Below, piece after piece: positions 11,089-22,010 of a stretch of DNA of 64,000 nucleotides. The first letter of the stretch is position 1, and each line of letters opens with the position of its first letter. The notes beneath the pieces were generated by a model, which saw only the letters and a list, made by a program, of their open reading frames with translations, was not told the origin of the DNA and did not search any database. The stretch covers positions 496,001 through 560,000 of the forward strand of contig JAUIRK010000917.1 of NCBI GenBank assembly GCA_030549495.1, given 5' to 3'. Source of the DNA: Nectonema munidae. Its lineage: Eukaryota; Nematomorpha; Nectonematoida; Nectonematidae. The position numbers and the translations under genes were made by a program.

Positions 11089-11879
11089 TGGTCTAGAAGG
11101 TCTTGCAGAAATAAGCAGGATGTATTCTCCTACATCTGCGGCGAATACACCGTTGACAGCAGTCCGTTTTACCAAGTACCCGTGCTTTCTGTGCATGTGG
11201 GATAGAAGAGACCGAGCTCAGCATTACACGAAGAAGAAGTGGGCAGTGCGAGGAATTGGAGCCAAGCAGATCAAAGAACGTCATCAACACACCTCTAGTG
11301 GACAGAGACAAGATAATCTTCTCATCCCTGCACAGCTTGGCTTGATGAAGCAGTTCACTAAAGCTCTAGACAAGAATTGCCGCTGCTTCCCTCACCTGTG
11401 CCATGCTTTTCATGGACTGACCATGGAGAAGTTAAAAGCTGGCATCTTTGACGGACCTCAAATACTTCAGCTCATTAGAGATCCACAGTGTGAAAACACA
11501 ATGAACAAATTTGAATTGGAAGCGTGGAAGGCATTTGTTCTGGTCGCAAAGGACTTCCTTGGCAACAAAAAGGCCAACAACTATTCAGAACTCGTTACTA
11601 AAATGCTGACTGCCTTCAAAAATCTGGGATGCAACATTAGCATCAAAATGCACTACCTCTTCTCTCATATGGATCGGTTTCCTGAGAATCTGTGATCAAT
11701 AAGCGACGAGCAGGGAGAGAGATTTTATCAGGACATAAAGGAGATAGAGACAAGGTATCAGGGACGGTGGAATTCAGTCATGATGGCCGATTACTGCTGG
11801 ACTTTAAACAGAGACATCCCTGCTGCTGGGCATTCTAGAAGGTCAATAACAGAAGTTCTAGTCCCGAATTATCAATGAA
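11089..11879 (+). pseudogene. Unassigned transposase-like gene family, copy B (internally deleted)
   Basis: The product begins NKQDVFSYICGEYTV (the N-terminal finger, matching NPNSFCYICG of copy A). It then jumps, with a frame change near 11160, to FTKYPCFLCMWDRRDRAQHY, the C-C-D-H block. This continues through LGLMKQFTKALDK, LKAGIFDGPQILQL, LEAWKAFVLVAKDFLGNKK, LGCNISIKMHYLFSH and, after one stop at 11693-11695, SDEQGERFYQDI, TRYQGRW and MMADYCWTLNRD, ending at a TGA near 11879. The roughly 150-200 residues between finger and C-C block in copy A are absent here. It is better preserved than copy A at the C-terminus and points the opposite way. Both copies agreeing over distant blocks shows a dispersed family rather than chance; the function is unknown and nuclease activity is an inference. 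Confidence 0.7.
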
Positions 11880-12499
11880 GACCAAACATCTTATTTTCAT
11901 GCACCTGTTTTTATATTTTATCAGTGTCATCTGTATTTATCAGTGATTTATTATAATAAATTGGGTTAATAAAGTTTTTTCCTTTAAAATAACTTTTATC
12001 GGATGTTAAAGTACAAATTAAAGAAATATGCCGTTTTAATTTATCCCACTTAGTAAAAAAATAAAATTTTCTATATTCACTTAGTAGAAAAACTTGACCC
12101 AATCGGGGAAAACAAATGGCATTTTTGGATTCAGTGGTTCAGATTTGCTCTAAATCAGTTGAAAAAACTAAGACAACTTACAAAAAATATTTTTTTGTAA
12201 CCCAGTGTTATGTTTAGAATATAGAATTTCTTAGTATATTTATAATATACTTTTCACTTATAACGAAAATATTAAACTTAATAAAATAAAGCTAAAATTC
12301 ATCCCATTTTCGATAATTTTTTGTTAATCATGAAAAATTCATGAAAAGCTTCAAGTAGAGGTAATAGAAATGAAATGCCATTTCTGTGACCTTCTGTGTT
12401 GTAATCTTTAATAATTTTCTTAGTAATTTCGGTAAATTTCTTCATAATTTTTGTTAATAATTTTCGAATCTTGCTAAATTCTTTCATTTTGTTGAACAT
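11880..12499. other. AT-rich spacer
   Basis: No recognised feature. The open frames here (11911-12102 and 12299-12502, both minus) are low-complexity and match no family. Confidence 0.4.
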
Positions 12500-12578
12500 C
12501 ACATACTCTACCTAAATCAACTCCTCGATAAAACATTTTACTCCACCTCATCCTCCCTCTTCAATGCACTGCCTAGAT
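12500..12578 (+). pseudogene. LINE 3' coding end, left part (split by hAT)
   Basis: The frame reading FYSTSSSLFNALPR ends at the hAT insertion and resumes at 15217 with SFRNTTNILEFKRNLF, a typical non-LTR retrotransposon C-terminal tail. Only the extreme 3' end of that LINE is present. Confidence 0.6.
12571..12578. repeat. hAT target-site duplication, left copy
   Basis: GCCTAGAT, exactly repeated at 15209-15216 on the other side of the element. Confidence 0.9.
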
Positions 12579-15208
12579 CAGGGGTTCCCAACCTTTTTTT
12601 TGTTAACGCCCACTTTTTGGAAATAAATCTCCCATCGCCCCTTTACTTTGACATTATTTTTAAAAAGCAACTTGATTGGTTATAAGGTTTCCCGATCTTT
12701 AAAAACCATGAGTAATAATAAATTAGAAAAATTAAAACCCTACAAAAACAAAAAAAAATTTATTAAATTATAAGTGGAATTTTTTGAACAAAACTTCAAT
12801 GGCTTCCTTGAGGCTGATTATTTTTCATCAATTCTCTGATTTCTGGCTCCATATTTGTAAGCTTGAGCCTTAAATCACCCGTTTCTTCTATTTTCAATTT
12901 ATTTATTTATTTGTTTTTTAAATATACAACAGCACTGAATCCTGCTTCTACCAAGTATGTCAAGCAAAATGCGAAAAACAAAAATCTAATTTTTTCCCAA
13001 AGATTCGGGTACAACAAGCGATTCTTTAACCAGAATTTCTCATAACCTGACAAGGTAAACAAGGCTTTAGCTTCAATGTCATTTTGCAAATCTATCATTT
13101 CTTCTTGAAGTTTGCAGTTAATTTCCCTAGCATCAAACTTAAAAGGATCAAAACACCATTCAGGAACTTGAACATTAATTAAATCTTCAAATCTCTTGGA
13201 TATTTCAGACTTTAACATACTTAAATGACTTGTGTATACTTTTATAGCATTCTCATTAAATTTAAAGCCCTCTTTGCATATCAAATCAAGATTCGGAAAT
13301 TGGTGAAAATTATGACGCGATATACTCGAAGAAAACATGTCCATTTTATTTATAAAAGCGACAATAACTCATTTAGCTTTTATTAGATTTGATGATGGTC
13401 CTTGCAGTTTTAAATTGATATCATTTAACTTCGCAAAAATATCAGCTAGATATGCAATGTCACTTTTGATTTGGCTTATTTTGTCAAAAGTTTCACTGTC
13501 CTCTTTCTTGAAAAAGTCCAGAATACTGTCATAAAGATCGAAAAATCTTTGAAGACAATTACCCATAGAAAGCCACCTTATTTCGGTATGCATTAAAAGG
13601 GTGGTAAAATTATCTTCATTATCTTTGCATGGACTTTGAAAAATTCTATCTTTGTGTGAACTCGTCTTTATTTTATTTATTGCTTTGATTGCAATTTGCA
13701 ACGATCCAGAAAGACTAGCTGACATAAGTTTACTAGCTAGGTGTTGTCTATGAATCACACAGTGAACTGTGAGAATATCTGGGCAAATTCTCTTTAAATG
13801 CGCTAAAAATCCTCTGTATCGCCCGACCATTGATTGTGCGCCATCAGTTGCACAGGCTAAAATATTTTTTAATGGAATGTTTTTTTCAAGAAAATAACTT
13901 TCAACAGACTTAAAAATAGTTGAAACTTTTGTATCACTGGTTAAACAAATAAAAATTCTTCTGTTAATTCTGAATTGTCATTAATGAATCTTACATATGA
14001 AAGCAAAATTTATTGGCTGTTAATCATAGTAGTCAAGGCTATCATGGAAAGTAGATTTTTTTTCACTTGGGCCAATCATGATATCAACAAAGTCTTTGAT
14101 ACAAGGTAATATCAAATTTTCTCCAATACTGTGCGCCTTACTAGACTTTGCAATTAGGAAAGAAATTTTATAAGAAGCATAAAGGCCTTTTTCAAGGTTA
14201 CTTGAGTTTCTGAAAGTTTTCATACTCATGCACTGCTTTTCATATTTTTCTTTTAAATTTTTGAAATAAAGTTCGTTCTTATTTACTTTATCTGGGTGTA
14301 CTTTCTTTAAATGGTAACTTAATCGAGATGGCTTCATTGCTTCGTTTGAAAAAGTTTTCCCACAAACTACACAAAGTGGTAGTTTTTCATTAGAAGGGCA
14401 CTTGATAAAACCGAGTTTTAGATATTCTGAGGAATAGTGACGAAGCTTTTTATTTTCAGACATTTGTATCAACAAAAAATGAGAGATAATGAGAACAAAA
14501 AGTATCTAAAATTTTAATGAAAGTTAAGTATATTAAAAAATACAGACAAATATAATTCATAAGTTTGCTTAAGTTGCATAAAAGCTGAAATAACAACTAA
14601 GGAATTATGAAAACTTATGAGTTTGAATGTGTTGTAATTTTTCAAAAACAGTTCCATAAGCACATAAATAATTTGTTAATAAAAGTGAATATTCTACTCC
14701 TTAAAAATTTAACTGTTTTTATAAGTCTAGTGCAAAAATACAAGAATTCTATTCTTTGAGAAACCAAAAATTTATCCAAAAATTACGTTTACAAGTTTAA
14801 ATTGTTTCTTTCCATTTGAAACTATAAATGCCAGTCTTATTAAGCAAATTATAATGAGATACACATGATAGCTACGAGCTTAAAGCTAGGCAGCAACGGA
14901 TAAGTCAAATGCACAGCGCGATACTATGTTTGCATACATGCGCACACCAGCGTCCGTTACCAGTGTTTCTTATGATTTAAGAACACTTCTTCTTCATCAG
15001 TTTACATTAGAAGCATAAACAGACATTTTACAATGTGTTTTGTAAACGATATCCTATTATTAGCAAATTGTGGAAAACTCATAGATAGGTACAATAAATT
15101 TAATAAAATTTTTTCAACGCCCCCTTCATCGCCCCTTAATATCAAACGCACACCAGAAAAATTATATCGCCCCTCTGGGGGCGATATCGCCCAGGTTGGG
15201 AACCACTG
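12579..15208 (-). mobile_element. 2.63-kb hAT element with perfect 8-bp target duplication
   Basis: The left end CAGGGGTTCCCAACC and the right end, read inward CAGTGGTTCCCAACC, form the terminal inverted repeats. Both flanks carry the 8-bp GCCTAGAT, the hallmark length for hAT. Inside is a minus-strand BED/hAT transposase relic. Removing the element and one duplication restores a continuous LINE reading frame across the insertion point, which independently fixes both borders. Confidence 0.93.
12796..14463 (-). pseudogene. hAT transposase, ZBED5/FAM200-like, nearly full length but broken
   Basis: From an ATG at 14463 (MSENKKLRHYS) the product has a BED finger (LCVVCGKTFS then LSYHLKKVHPDK) and helical segments. 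The core has a second acidic motif ATDGAQSMVGRY, the VHCVIHRQHLASKL block, LLMHTEIRWLS, YLADIFAKLNDINLKLQGP and FPNLDLICKE. The hATC dimerisation domain ends YLVEAGFSAVVYLKNK, and the protein ends NNQPQGSH with a stop at 12796-12798. Open pieces are 14020-14475, 13369-13830 and 12907-13344. Stops and frameshifts lie between, including around the first catalytic Asp (about 13900-14030), so it is inactive. Of the hAT relics here it is the best preserved. Confidence 0.9.
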
Positions 15209-15305
15209 GCCTAGATCATTCAGAAACACCACAAACATCCTCGAATTCAAACGCAACCTCTTCACCCACTACCTGCACAATATCAACTCTCCCTACTCAA
15301 CTTAA
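15209..15305 (+). pseudogene. LINE 3' coding end, right part
   Basis: Begins with the right copy of the GCCTAGAT duplication (15209-15216), then continues the tail SFRNTTNILEFKRNLF to a stop at 15303-15305. The downstream sequence ends with a TAATAAAATAAATTGATTGAT-like tail near 15430, consistent with a LINE 3' end. Confidence 0.6.
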
Positions 15306-15439
15306 TCCCTATTTACTCCTCCGTTTTAAATGAATTTACTGAATTTCATACTTTTATTACTTTATATATGTTATAACATTATTTTTGATGTAAAGTGCCA
15401 TACACTACAAAAGCTTCGGTTTTTGATTAATAAAATAAA

Positions 15440-16900
15440 TTGATTGATATATAATTTAAATGTCATATATCTTAAAAAAGTTTCTAGAATTAGATATAAA
15501 ACATTTCATCAATATCATGAGAATAAATGCCCTAAATTCCTATTTTTCGCTTCAAAAATATTCTTTGTTTGGTAGTTCATTCATTGAACGATTTTTTTGA
15601 CGAAAGCACTCAAACTGATACTAAATTCTGATTAAATAAATTCAGGCGCGTGATAGATATATCTTTCGAAATCGGGACCTTATAAAGCAATTTAAGTTTG
15701 AAAGCCATGCTCTTTTCCAGGTTTACGCTTCTTATTCGACAAGTGAACCTTAACTTGTAGAATGTGAAGAATGTGATTTTGGTTGTATCTTCTTCTTAAA
15801 ATATTCATCTTAAAAAAGAGTTTTCTATATGATGATTTGAAACAAAAGAAGTAGAATTTTAATTAAATTAAATTATCCAACTAAAATGATAATGATGCTT
15901 CCTGTGTGCTATATAGTATGTGTATTATATGCATAAGCAATATATAGTTCATATTTGCTTATTTGTATGACGAATTTAATTTATTATTTTCTCATATCTG
16001 AGATAAGTTATGAAAGTGGGATTAATATGCAAAAAGATAGGAGCGCACGAGTGACGAAACAAAGATTTTGCATCGAAAAGAATATACAGCAGTCTTGTTA
16101 TAAAATCGATGAAGTATATAAAGTGAAAAAGTTAGGCGCCTCCACGAGTAGCACTGAAGGCCGCTTTCTTGGCTCGCCTTACAAAGAAGGAGTGAAGAGA
16201 ATTTAGAAGTTAAACTTTCTCCTTTTACTTTTTTGAGAAAAGTGTCTTCATGAATTTTATTAAACTTTGATTAATTTTACGCCTTCATAACTTTAAATGC
16301 TTTATTGCAATATGACAATGAATTAGTCAAATAAATCAGGAAACTGTTCTTGCATTAAGAGGAGCTGTGCTTTGCAAAGACAACGGCAACATTCAAAATG
16401 CTGATACTTTGGCTTAGCATTGTGATGTGCTATGATTTATTTTTTGTGTGCAGCAGTAATTAAGACATTTCTAATCCTCCTCTTTCTTACGCACTAAATT
16501 TCATCAAATTTCAACATCCATAATTTATCAGATCAAACAGATAAACTCAAATGAACACAACAAATGAAGGAATAAGTGCACGGCTTCACGGTAAATGCTA
16601 AAAAGATTAACACATCTCTTTTTAACTTCGCGATTGCTAGATATTTTTACTTTGGAACATCATTTGCCATTTTCCGTTATCAGTATGGCAAGAGAATTAA
16701 TCGCTCTCCCAAATCCCTTTTCCAGACATGTCGTGTTGTTACTCTTCAAAAGATTTTGCAGACGTACTTAATTCATTTAACTCTTTGAGAAGGAGCAGTG
16801 CGAATATAAAATTCTGTTGTAATAGAAAGCTAGCGATCAGTCTAAAAATTTCTGGTCATCAAAGGTCTAAAGGCCTCAATTTGAAAAAAATGTTACTCGT
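15440..16900. other. AT-rich spacer, no gene recognised
   Basis: Open frames at 15955-16206 and 16576-16788 (plus) have no family signature. The first contains a GC-richer patch (16130-16200) that could be part of an unknown exon, but no splice sites support this. Confidence 0.35.
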
Positions 16901-16908
16901 AATTAAAG

Positions 16909-17747
16909 ATGTACCAATTCAAATATTGATTCATATTCTGGTTTTTACAACTACCGATACCATTAATCTTTATAATTGTAGTATCGAAAAGGCTTGTGTA
17001 TAAATAACTTTAAAATAAACTACAAAAATCATATTCACGGTGTATAAATTGAAAAAAGTAGAATAGTTTATTCACAAAAGTTTGTTAACTATAATAAAAA
17101 ATGATTAATTAATTATTATTATTTCATTATAATATTTATTAATTAATCAGTTTAATAATTTTAAATAAAATTTTTCACGTTGAAATTTATAAACAATGGT
17201 TTTTCTCCGAGTTTAGGAGTAAGAAGGTTTTTTTGCGGAGTGAATACATTACCTCTAACTTATTAGTTTATAACAGAATATAATTTTGTTATTAGTTAAT
17301 AGCAAATTGCATATACTTCTTCTAAAATTTTCTTGAGAAAATTACTAAATCGTACAAAATTAGAAAAAAATACAAAAACAAATAAATTCGATATTTTTCG
17401 TCAGAGCTGTCTTTAATTTTATGCACTCGAATACAACTGCAGTACTTAACTAGCTTTAACTAGTTTACCAGGATCCATTGTGTGATTAAACTTAAGAAAT
17501 GTTGCCTATTACAAGTGTATTTGTATTAGCAAACAAAAAATGGGAAAAAACTTAATAAAATTATTATTTATTTTTAAGTTTCCTGATAAATTAAAAATTA
17601 ATATTTAAGCATTTCTAATGAGTTCATACTTTTCAATTTTGATTGAATTACAGAATAGGTAGGGAATCGTTATAATTTGGTTTTTGACGATACCGATTCT
17701 TCAAAATTTAGTCGATTCTACCCATTCCAATTAATCGGTACATGCCT
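16909..17747. mobile_element. Possible non-autonomous DNA transposon with ATGTACCGATT-like ends
   Basis: The left side reads AGATGTACCAATTCAAATAT and the inward-read right side GGCATGTACCGATTAATTGG. Both sides also hold CGATACC motifs and a TCTGGTTTTT/TTTGGTTTTT word. The interior is AT-rich and non-coding. The match is short and no target duplication was found. Confidence 0.3.
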
Positions 17748-17832
17748 AATCATAATGCATTTAGTAAACTGGCTTCAATCACTGGATGTAGTAGGTGCTT
17801 CAAATCTGCTTTAACGACGACATTTATTAGAC

Positions 17833-18145
17833 CAGTGGCGTATCCAGAAATTTTTTTATGGGGGAGGGGGGGCATAAGTTGAAAAAAAAATTTTAAAGCT
17901 TTTTTATTGACGCTATTCATAATTTTTGGCCATATAGTAAGTGAAGTTTGTATTTTTATAAAAAACATAATTAAAATTTTTATCAGAATAGTATTTTATT
18001 CATATGGTATTAAAATATAAGCTACTTTATCAAAATAAAATCAACTTAATTTTTATTATATCTAGTAAAAATTTTTTTTGTCAACATTCAATGGGGGGAG
18101 GGGGTCCGAACCCCAAGCCCTCTCCCCTATTGGATACCCCCTATG
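17833..18145. mobile_element. MITE-like element with GGATACGCCACTG-type ends
   Basis: The left end is CAGTGGCGTATCCAGAAAT. The right end read inward is CATAGGGGGTATCCAATAG. GGGGGAGGGGG-type tracts lie near both ends. About 313 bp, non-coding. Target duplications are not clear. Confidence 0.5.
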
Positions 18146-20545
18146 GACGAACATCTAAATATTGCTTTGAGACACTTGAGGCAGGATCCCTCCATCTAAG
18201 TTACGTGAACAACCATAAAATAATTAAATTTACAAATTACAAAATTAATACGAAAACTATCTTTTGACATTAAAATAAAAGAAATGAAAATATAGAGAAA
18301 TCATGGGTATCATTGGTGCTAACAATCAAATCGTTTAATTTTGTTAAAATGGGCCTTCTACCTGAAATAATAAAGCAAATGTATAATAAAAATTACTCTT
18401 AAAATGAGGTATGAGAAATGAAAATAAGAAATATAGACCATAGGCCATATTCACAAAGAGTACAGAGAGCAGATATAAGCAACCTTTGTTACTATTTCAA
18501 ACAAAACATTTAGGTATATACACATAAAGTAGTTCGCTTTCCAAATTATAATTTCTCGCTACCCTCTTGCGATTCCCTGTCTATTAAGATCCGTTTCAAT
18601 TCTTTCCAATTAGTCCTGATTGAGCTTATTGGACCCTCACTGTGCAACCACATGTTTACAAAGAGTCCTTTTGATCTTTTCCTTAAGTTGTCTCTTAATG
18701 AATGTTTTACTGTTTTTGAGTTAATTTTATATGCGAATAAATTTCAAAAATTACACATCTTGTTTTTTTATTGTTAATGTTTTGATTCTGAACTGTTCTT
18801 CTTTATTAATATAGATAAAATGTAAAGGCAACTACTACAAAGTGATGCTTTCCACAGCTTATGTTAAACTATGAGCAAAAAAGTTTCAATCCTGGATTTG
18901 AACCAAATATCTGAATTCCTAGAGTCTAGACACTCTTGCCCCATAGACTTTAAGTTCTAGCCTTCTTACTTAAATTAGGACTCATGTTTCCATTAATTTT
19001 TTTAAGATTTTTCTTTCTATATATGCATGCATTGTTTGACTGGTGTCGTATATCAATTAAATAGTTGAAAATAGTTGTGGGTTAAAGGGATTGCCTCGAT
19101 TAAGAAAAATTCACCATTTATTTATTCCCCTTCCAAAATTATATCTTTTAAAACTAACTAGCAAATCAATGTACTCTTCTACGAACTAACTAAATAACTA
19201 TATTTTACCAAATTTCATTATTTGCAATATTTTATAGCAATTTATTGTGAAATAAGTCATGCATAATTTTTTACCAACAGACAAAAAATATTTTATACAA
19301 AAAAGTATTCATTGTATTTTTTAATATTTTATTAGATCAAAATAAAAAAAATTTTAATTGGCAACATATTTTATTATTTTTTTATTTACAATATTTAATT
19401 GCGCAAAATTTTGTAAACAGAAACTTCACTTTTGATGGTGGTGAGGGAGAAAGAAAACAAGTGCCAAACATTCACTAAACAGCTTCACAACAAATTTCTT
19501 TGAATTAAAATAAAACATAAGATCCTATATTTTTACAGACATTCTCCAAGATTATGTCCTTTTAAAAGAAAAATTTTGGTCGATAAATGTTGATTTATGG
19601 CCTACACTTCGATTTTACTGATTTTACTACCTAAACCTATAGCTGCATATTATGAAGAAATCAATTTAGTGGGCCTCAATATTTAATCCTAGTTCGCCAA
19701 ATTGTTGTGCATTCCTAACAGTAATCGAGGCTATTGTTCAAGTGTATGACTCAACTATCTAACTTGTTTTTGCTTTTTTAAGAGAATTTTAATCCTAAAA
19801 GAATATAATCGATCATTTGGTATAACTCTTAAAGACAAACTTTTAATATATTTTGATATTCAAGTTCTATATTTAAGACATTTCCATGAGCCATATATAG
19901 TAATATGAATCAAAGAAATTGAAAGTAGATCACATATTTAATGCTTAAAAATACCAGTTTTCGTGGAGAGTGATTTACATCTATAAAGGCTTGGAAGCAA
20001 ATGAAAGTAACATACAAATGTAATTTGAGTAGAGTTAAGTGACTTTCTTCACTTTATATGTTATAAAGTTTTTGTTAATAGAAAAGGTTTAAAAATGAAT
20101 AAACATAAAATTAACTGACAAAATTCAATTTTCAATGATAAGATTCAGAGAAGCTTTCTCATTGGAATACTCAGATTTGTGTGAGATTAACTTCTTTGTA
20201 TTAACTATATCATTAATTTCAATATTTACTTCTCTTGTCGTCCTATTTTTGTAACGCTTTCGCTATATATGTTAGAAGTAAGGTAGAATCATAGTTTTTG
20301 AACTTGTTTTGTTATCTGTTCGTATACCGGAATATTTTTCCTATTTTAATTAATGCAAATTATCAACAAAAAATATAGTATATAATTTATTTGTTAACAT
20401 ATAGATAGATAATTATCTATGTAAAATTTTGAAAGACGCAATCATTATAAAGAATTATAGTGTACAGTTTTATGAATTCATTGCTGCAAACATAGTTATC
20501 ATGTAGTAATTAAATCTATAGATCAAACACTGGTGTACAAAGGAG
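18146..20545. other. AT-rich spacer
   Basis: No protein-coding feature was recognised over 2.4 kb. The only item of note is a tRNA-like promoter stretch at 18890-18945. Confidence 0.4.
18890..18945 (-). repeat. tRNA-like (SINE head) remnant
   Basis: On the minus strand an exact RNA polymerase III B-box GGTTCAAATCC (18894-18904) lies downstream of an A-box-like GGCAAGAGTGTCTAGACTC. There is no clean acceptor stem, so this is a tRNA-derived SINE remnant rather than a tRNA gene. Confidence 0.35.
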
Positions 20546-21700
20546 CAGGGCCTCCAAGAGAAATTTTTTAGTTATTTAGGGCCCCTAAGATTTGCCAAAT
20601 TGAGTTTGATTAATGTGCATCAAATAAAAACAAGAAATGCTCTTTTATTAATTATATGAAACATAGTTTGTTGAAACATATCGCTATTAGAGTAATGTGA
20701 AAATATTACCGTTTTTTAACATAACTTTATAGTGTTCATAGTAAAATTTTATCAAGAATGAAATTAGAAGAAACTCGTTTAACTTACAAACATTTGAAAA
20801 TAGTTCACACAATTTGTATTCTGTTAACACATTCAGCAATTCTAAATGTTTTAGCTTTGGTTTTTCAAAATTTGCATTGTGTACAACTGATAAATGTTGC
20901 ATTTCTTCTGTAAGATCCTTAACATCAAGGTCTAAAGTATCTTGATGAGCTAAATTTGATGCTTTTTTTCTAGCTCACTTTCACACATTGGGGGATATTT
21001 GCACAGAAAATCAAAATTTCCAATCAACCTCTTAAAGTAACCTTATAGTTAATCCAGAGAGAACATTATTAATCAAAACATAAAACAAAGTTTTTCTAAA
21101 ATAAGCTTCTTCTGGAGAATAATGTGTGTCATTCATTTCTGCCTTATTGGCTTCAGGTGTACTTGTGTAATCATGCATCCTTCTTCTGTTCCGATCTACA
21201 TGTTCACGTCTATGACACAATTTAATTTTCATCTCAAGATTTAATGCAACCTCTTTGGCCTAATTCCAGATTCCTTTCCAATTACTTCGTAGCCTAACTA
21301 AATCTTCAAGAAGAGTTTTAATATTAGAAACTTATACACCCAAAATGGCACCTCTACCTTGAATTACCTTGTTGCAAATATCTAGATTTTTGATTTTTCA
21401 CTTTGAATTTTTTTTAATAACAATGCTTAAATCATTTTTTTCACCTAGATCTCGCTCTATATACATCATGGCTAGAGCATTTAGTTGCTCTTCACTGATG
21501 GTGCTGCGTAAGTAATTTTTAGTTGGTTTTTTCCGGCTGAAAGTTCGCTCAACCTACGTCGAGCTAACTGGAATGGTTAATACAATTCTTATCTAAGTCA
21601 TTCGTTATCATAAAAGGAACTATATCATACCTTGATAGACATTTATCCAAACACACTTCTTTGTAAAAATCTTTGAAAGATGCATATTTCTCTTTGTTGG
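20546..21700 (-). pseudogene. hAT relic (ZMYM1/TTF-type), segments out of order
   Basis: A terminus-like CAGGGCCTCCAAGAGA lies at 20546. Minus-strand translation gives, from high to low coordinate: YASFKDFYKEVCLDKCLSRY (about 21690-21630), then an hATC block IVLTIPVSST, VERTFSRKKPTKNYLRSTIS, LNALAMMYIERDL (21590-21450). Below this come DICNKVIQGRGA, VSNIKTLLEDLVRLRSNW, MKIKLCHRREHVDRNRRRMH, VLINNVLSGLTIRLL (21400-21032) and DLTEEMQHLSVVHNANF, LLNVLTEYKLCELF (20902-20790). In intact family members hATC is C-terminal, after all those segments. Here it precedes them, so two copies abut or the element is rearranged. Multiple stops show it is dead. Confidence 0.7.
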
Positions 21701-22010
21701 ATGTGTTTTTGTTGAAAGTGTATCATCATTATCCTTTATATCTTTCTAAGGGCCCACCTAAACCGACAAAAACAAGGGGCGGGGTCCCTTATAGCGTGAA
21801 TAAGATTGCTGATGTGTTAATTTTCTTAAGCGCGAGGGTTTCAAGAGCAGTATCCAGTCTTCCTTGTCCAAAGTTTGATTCAACGGATTCAAGTGAGATT
21901 TTATCGATGAAAAGGCTCTCCACTTTTTAACATATCCACTTTGTTGAAAAATGAGTTGCACCCACAATCTATGCTTTGGTACATATTCTTCCAAAGACAT
22001 AATATCCTCT
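21701..22010 (-). other. Unrecognised sequence open on both strands
   Basis: A minus frame (21758-22000, starting MSLEEYVPKHRLW) and an overlapping plus frame (21673-21930) are both open. GC content is higher than around. GGGCCCACCTAAACC and GGGGCGGGGTCCCTT suggest a transposon end. I cannot assign it; it may belong to the neighbouring hAT. Confidence 0.25.

Noticed and set aside
16576-17003. Two overlapping plus-strand frames
   Set aside because: No family similarity; likely chance.
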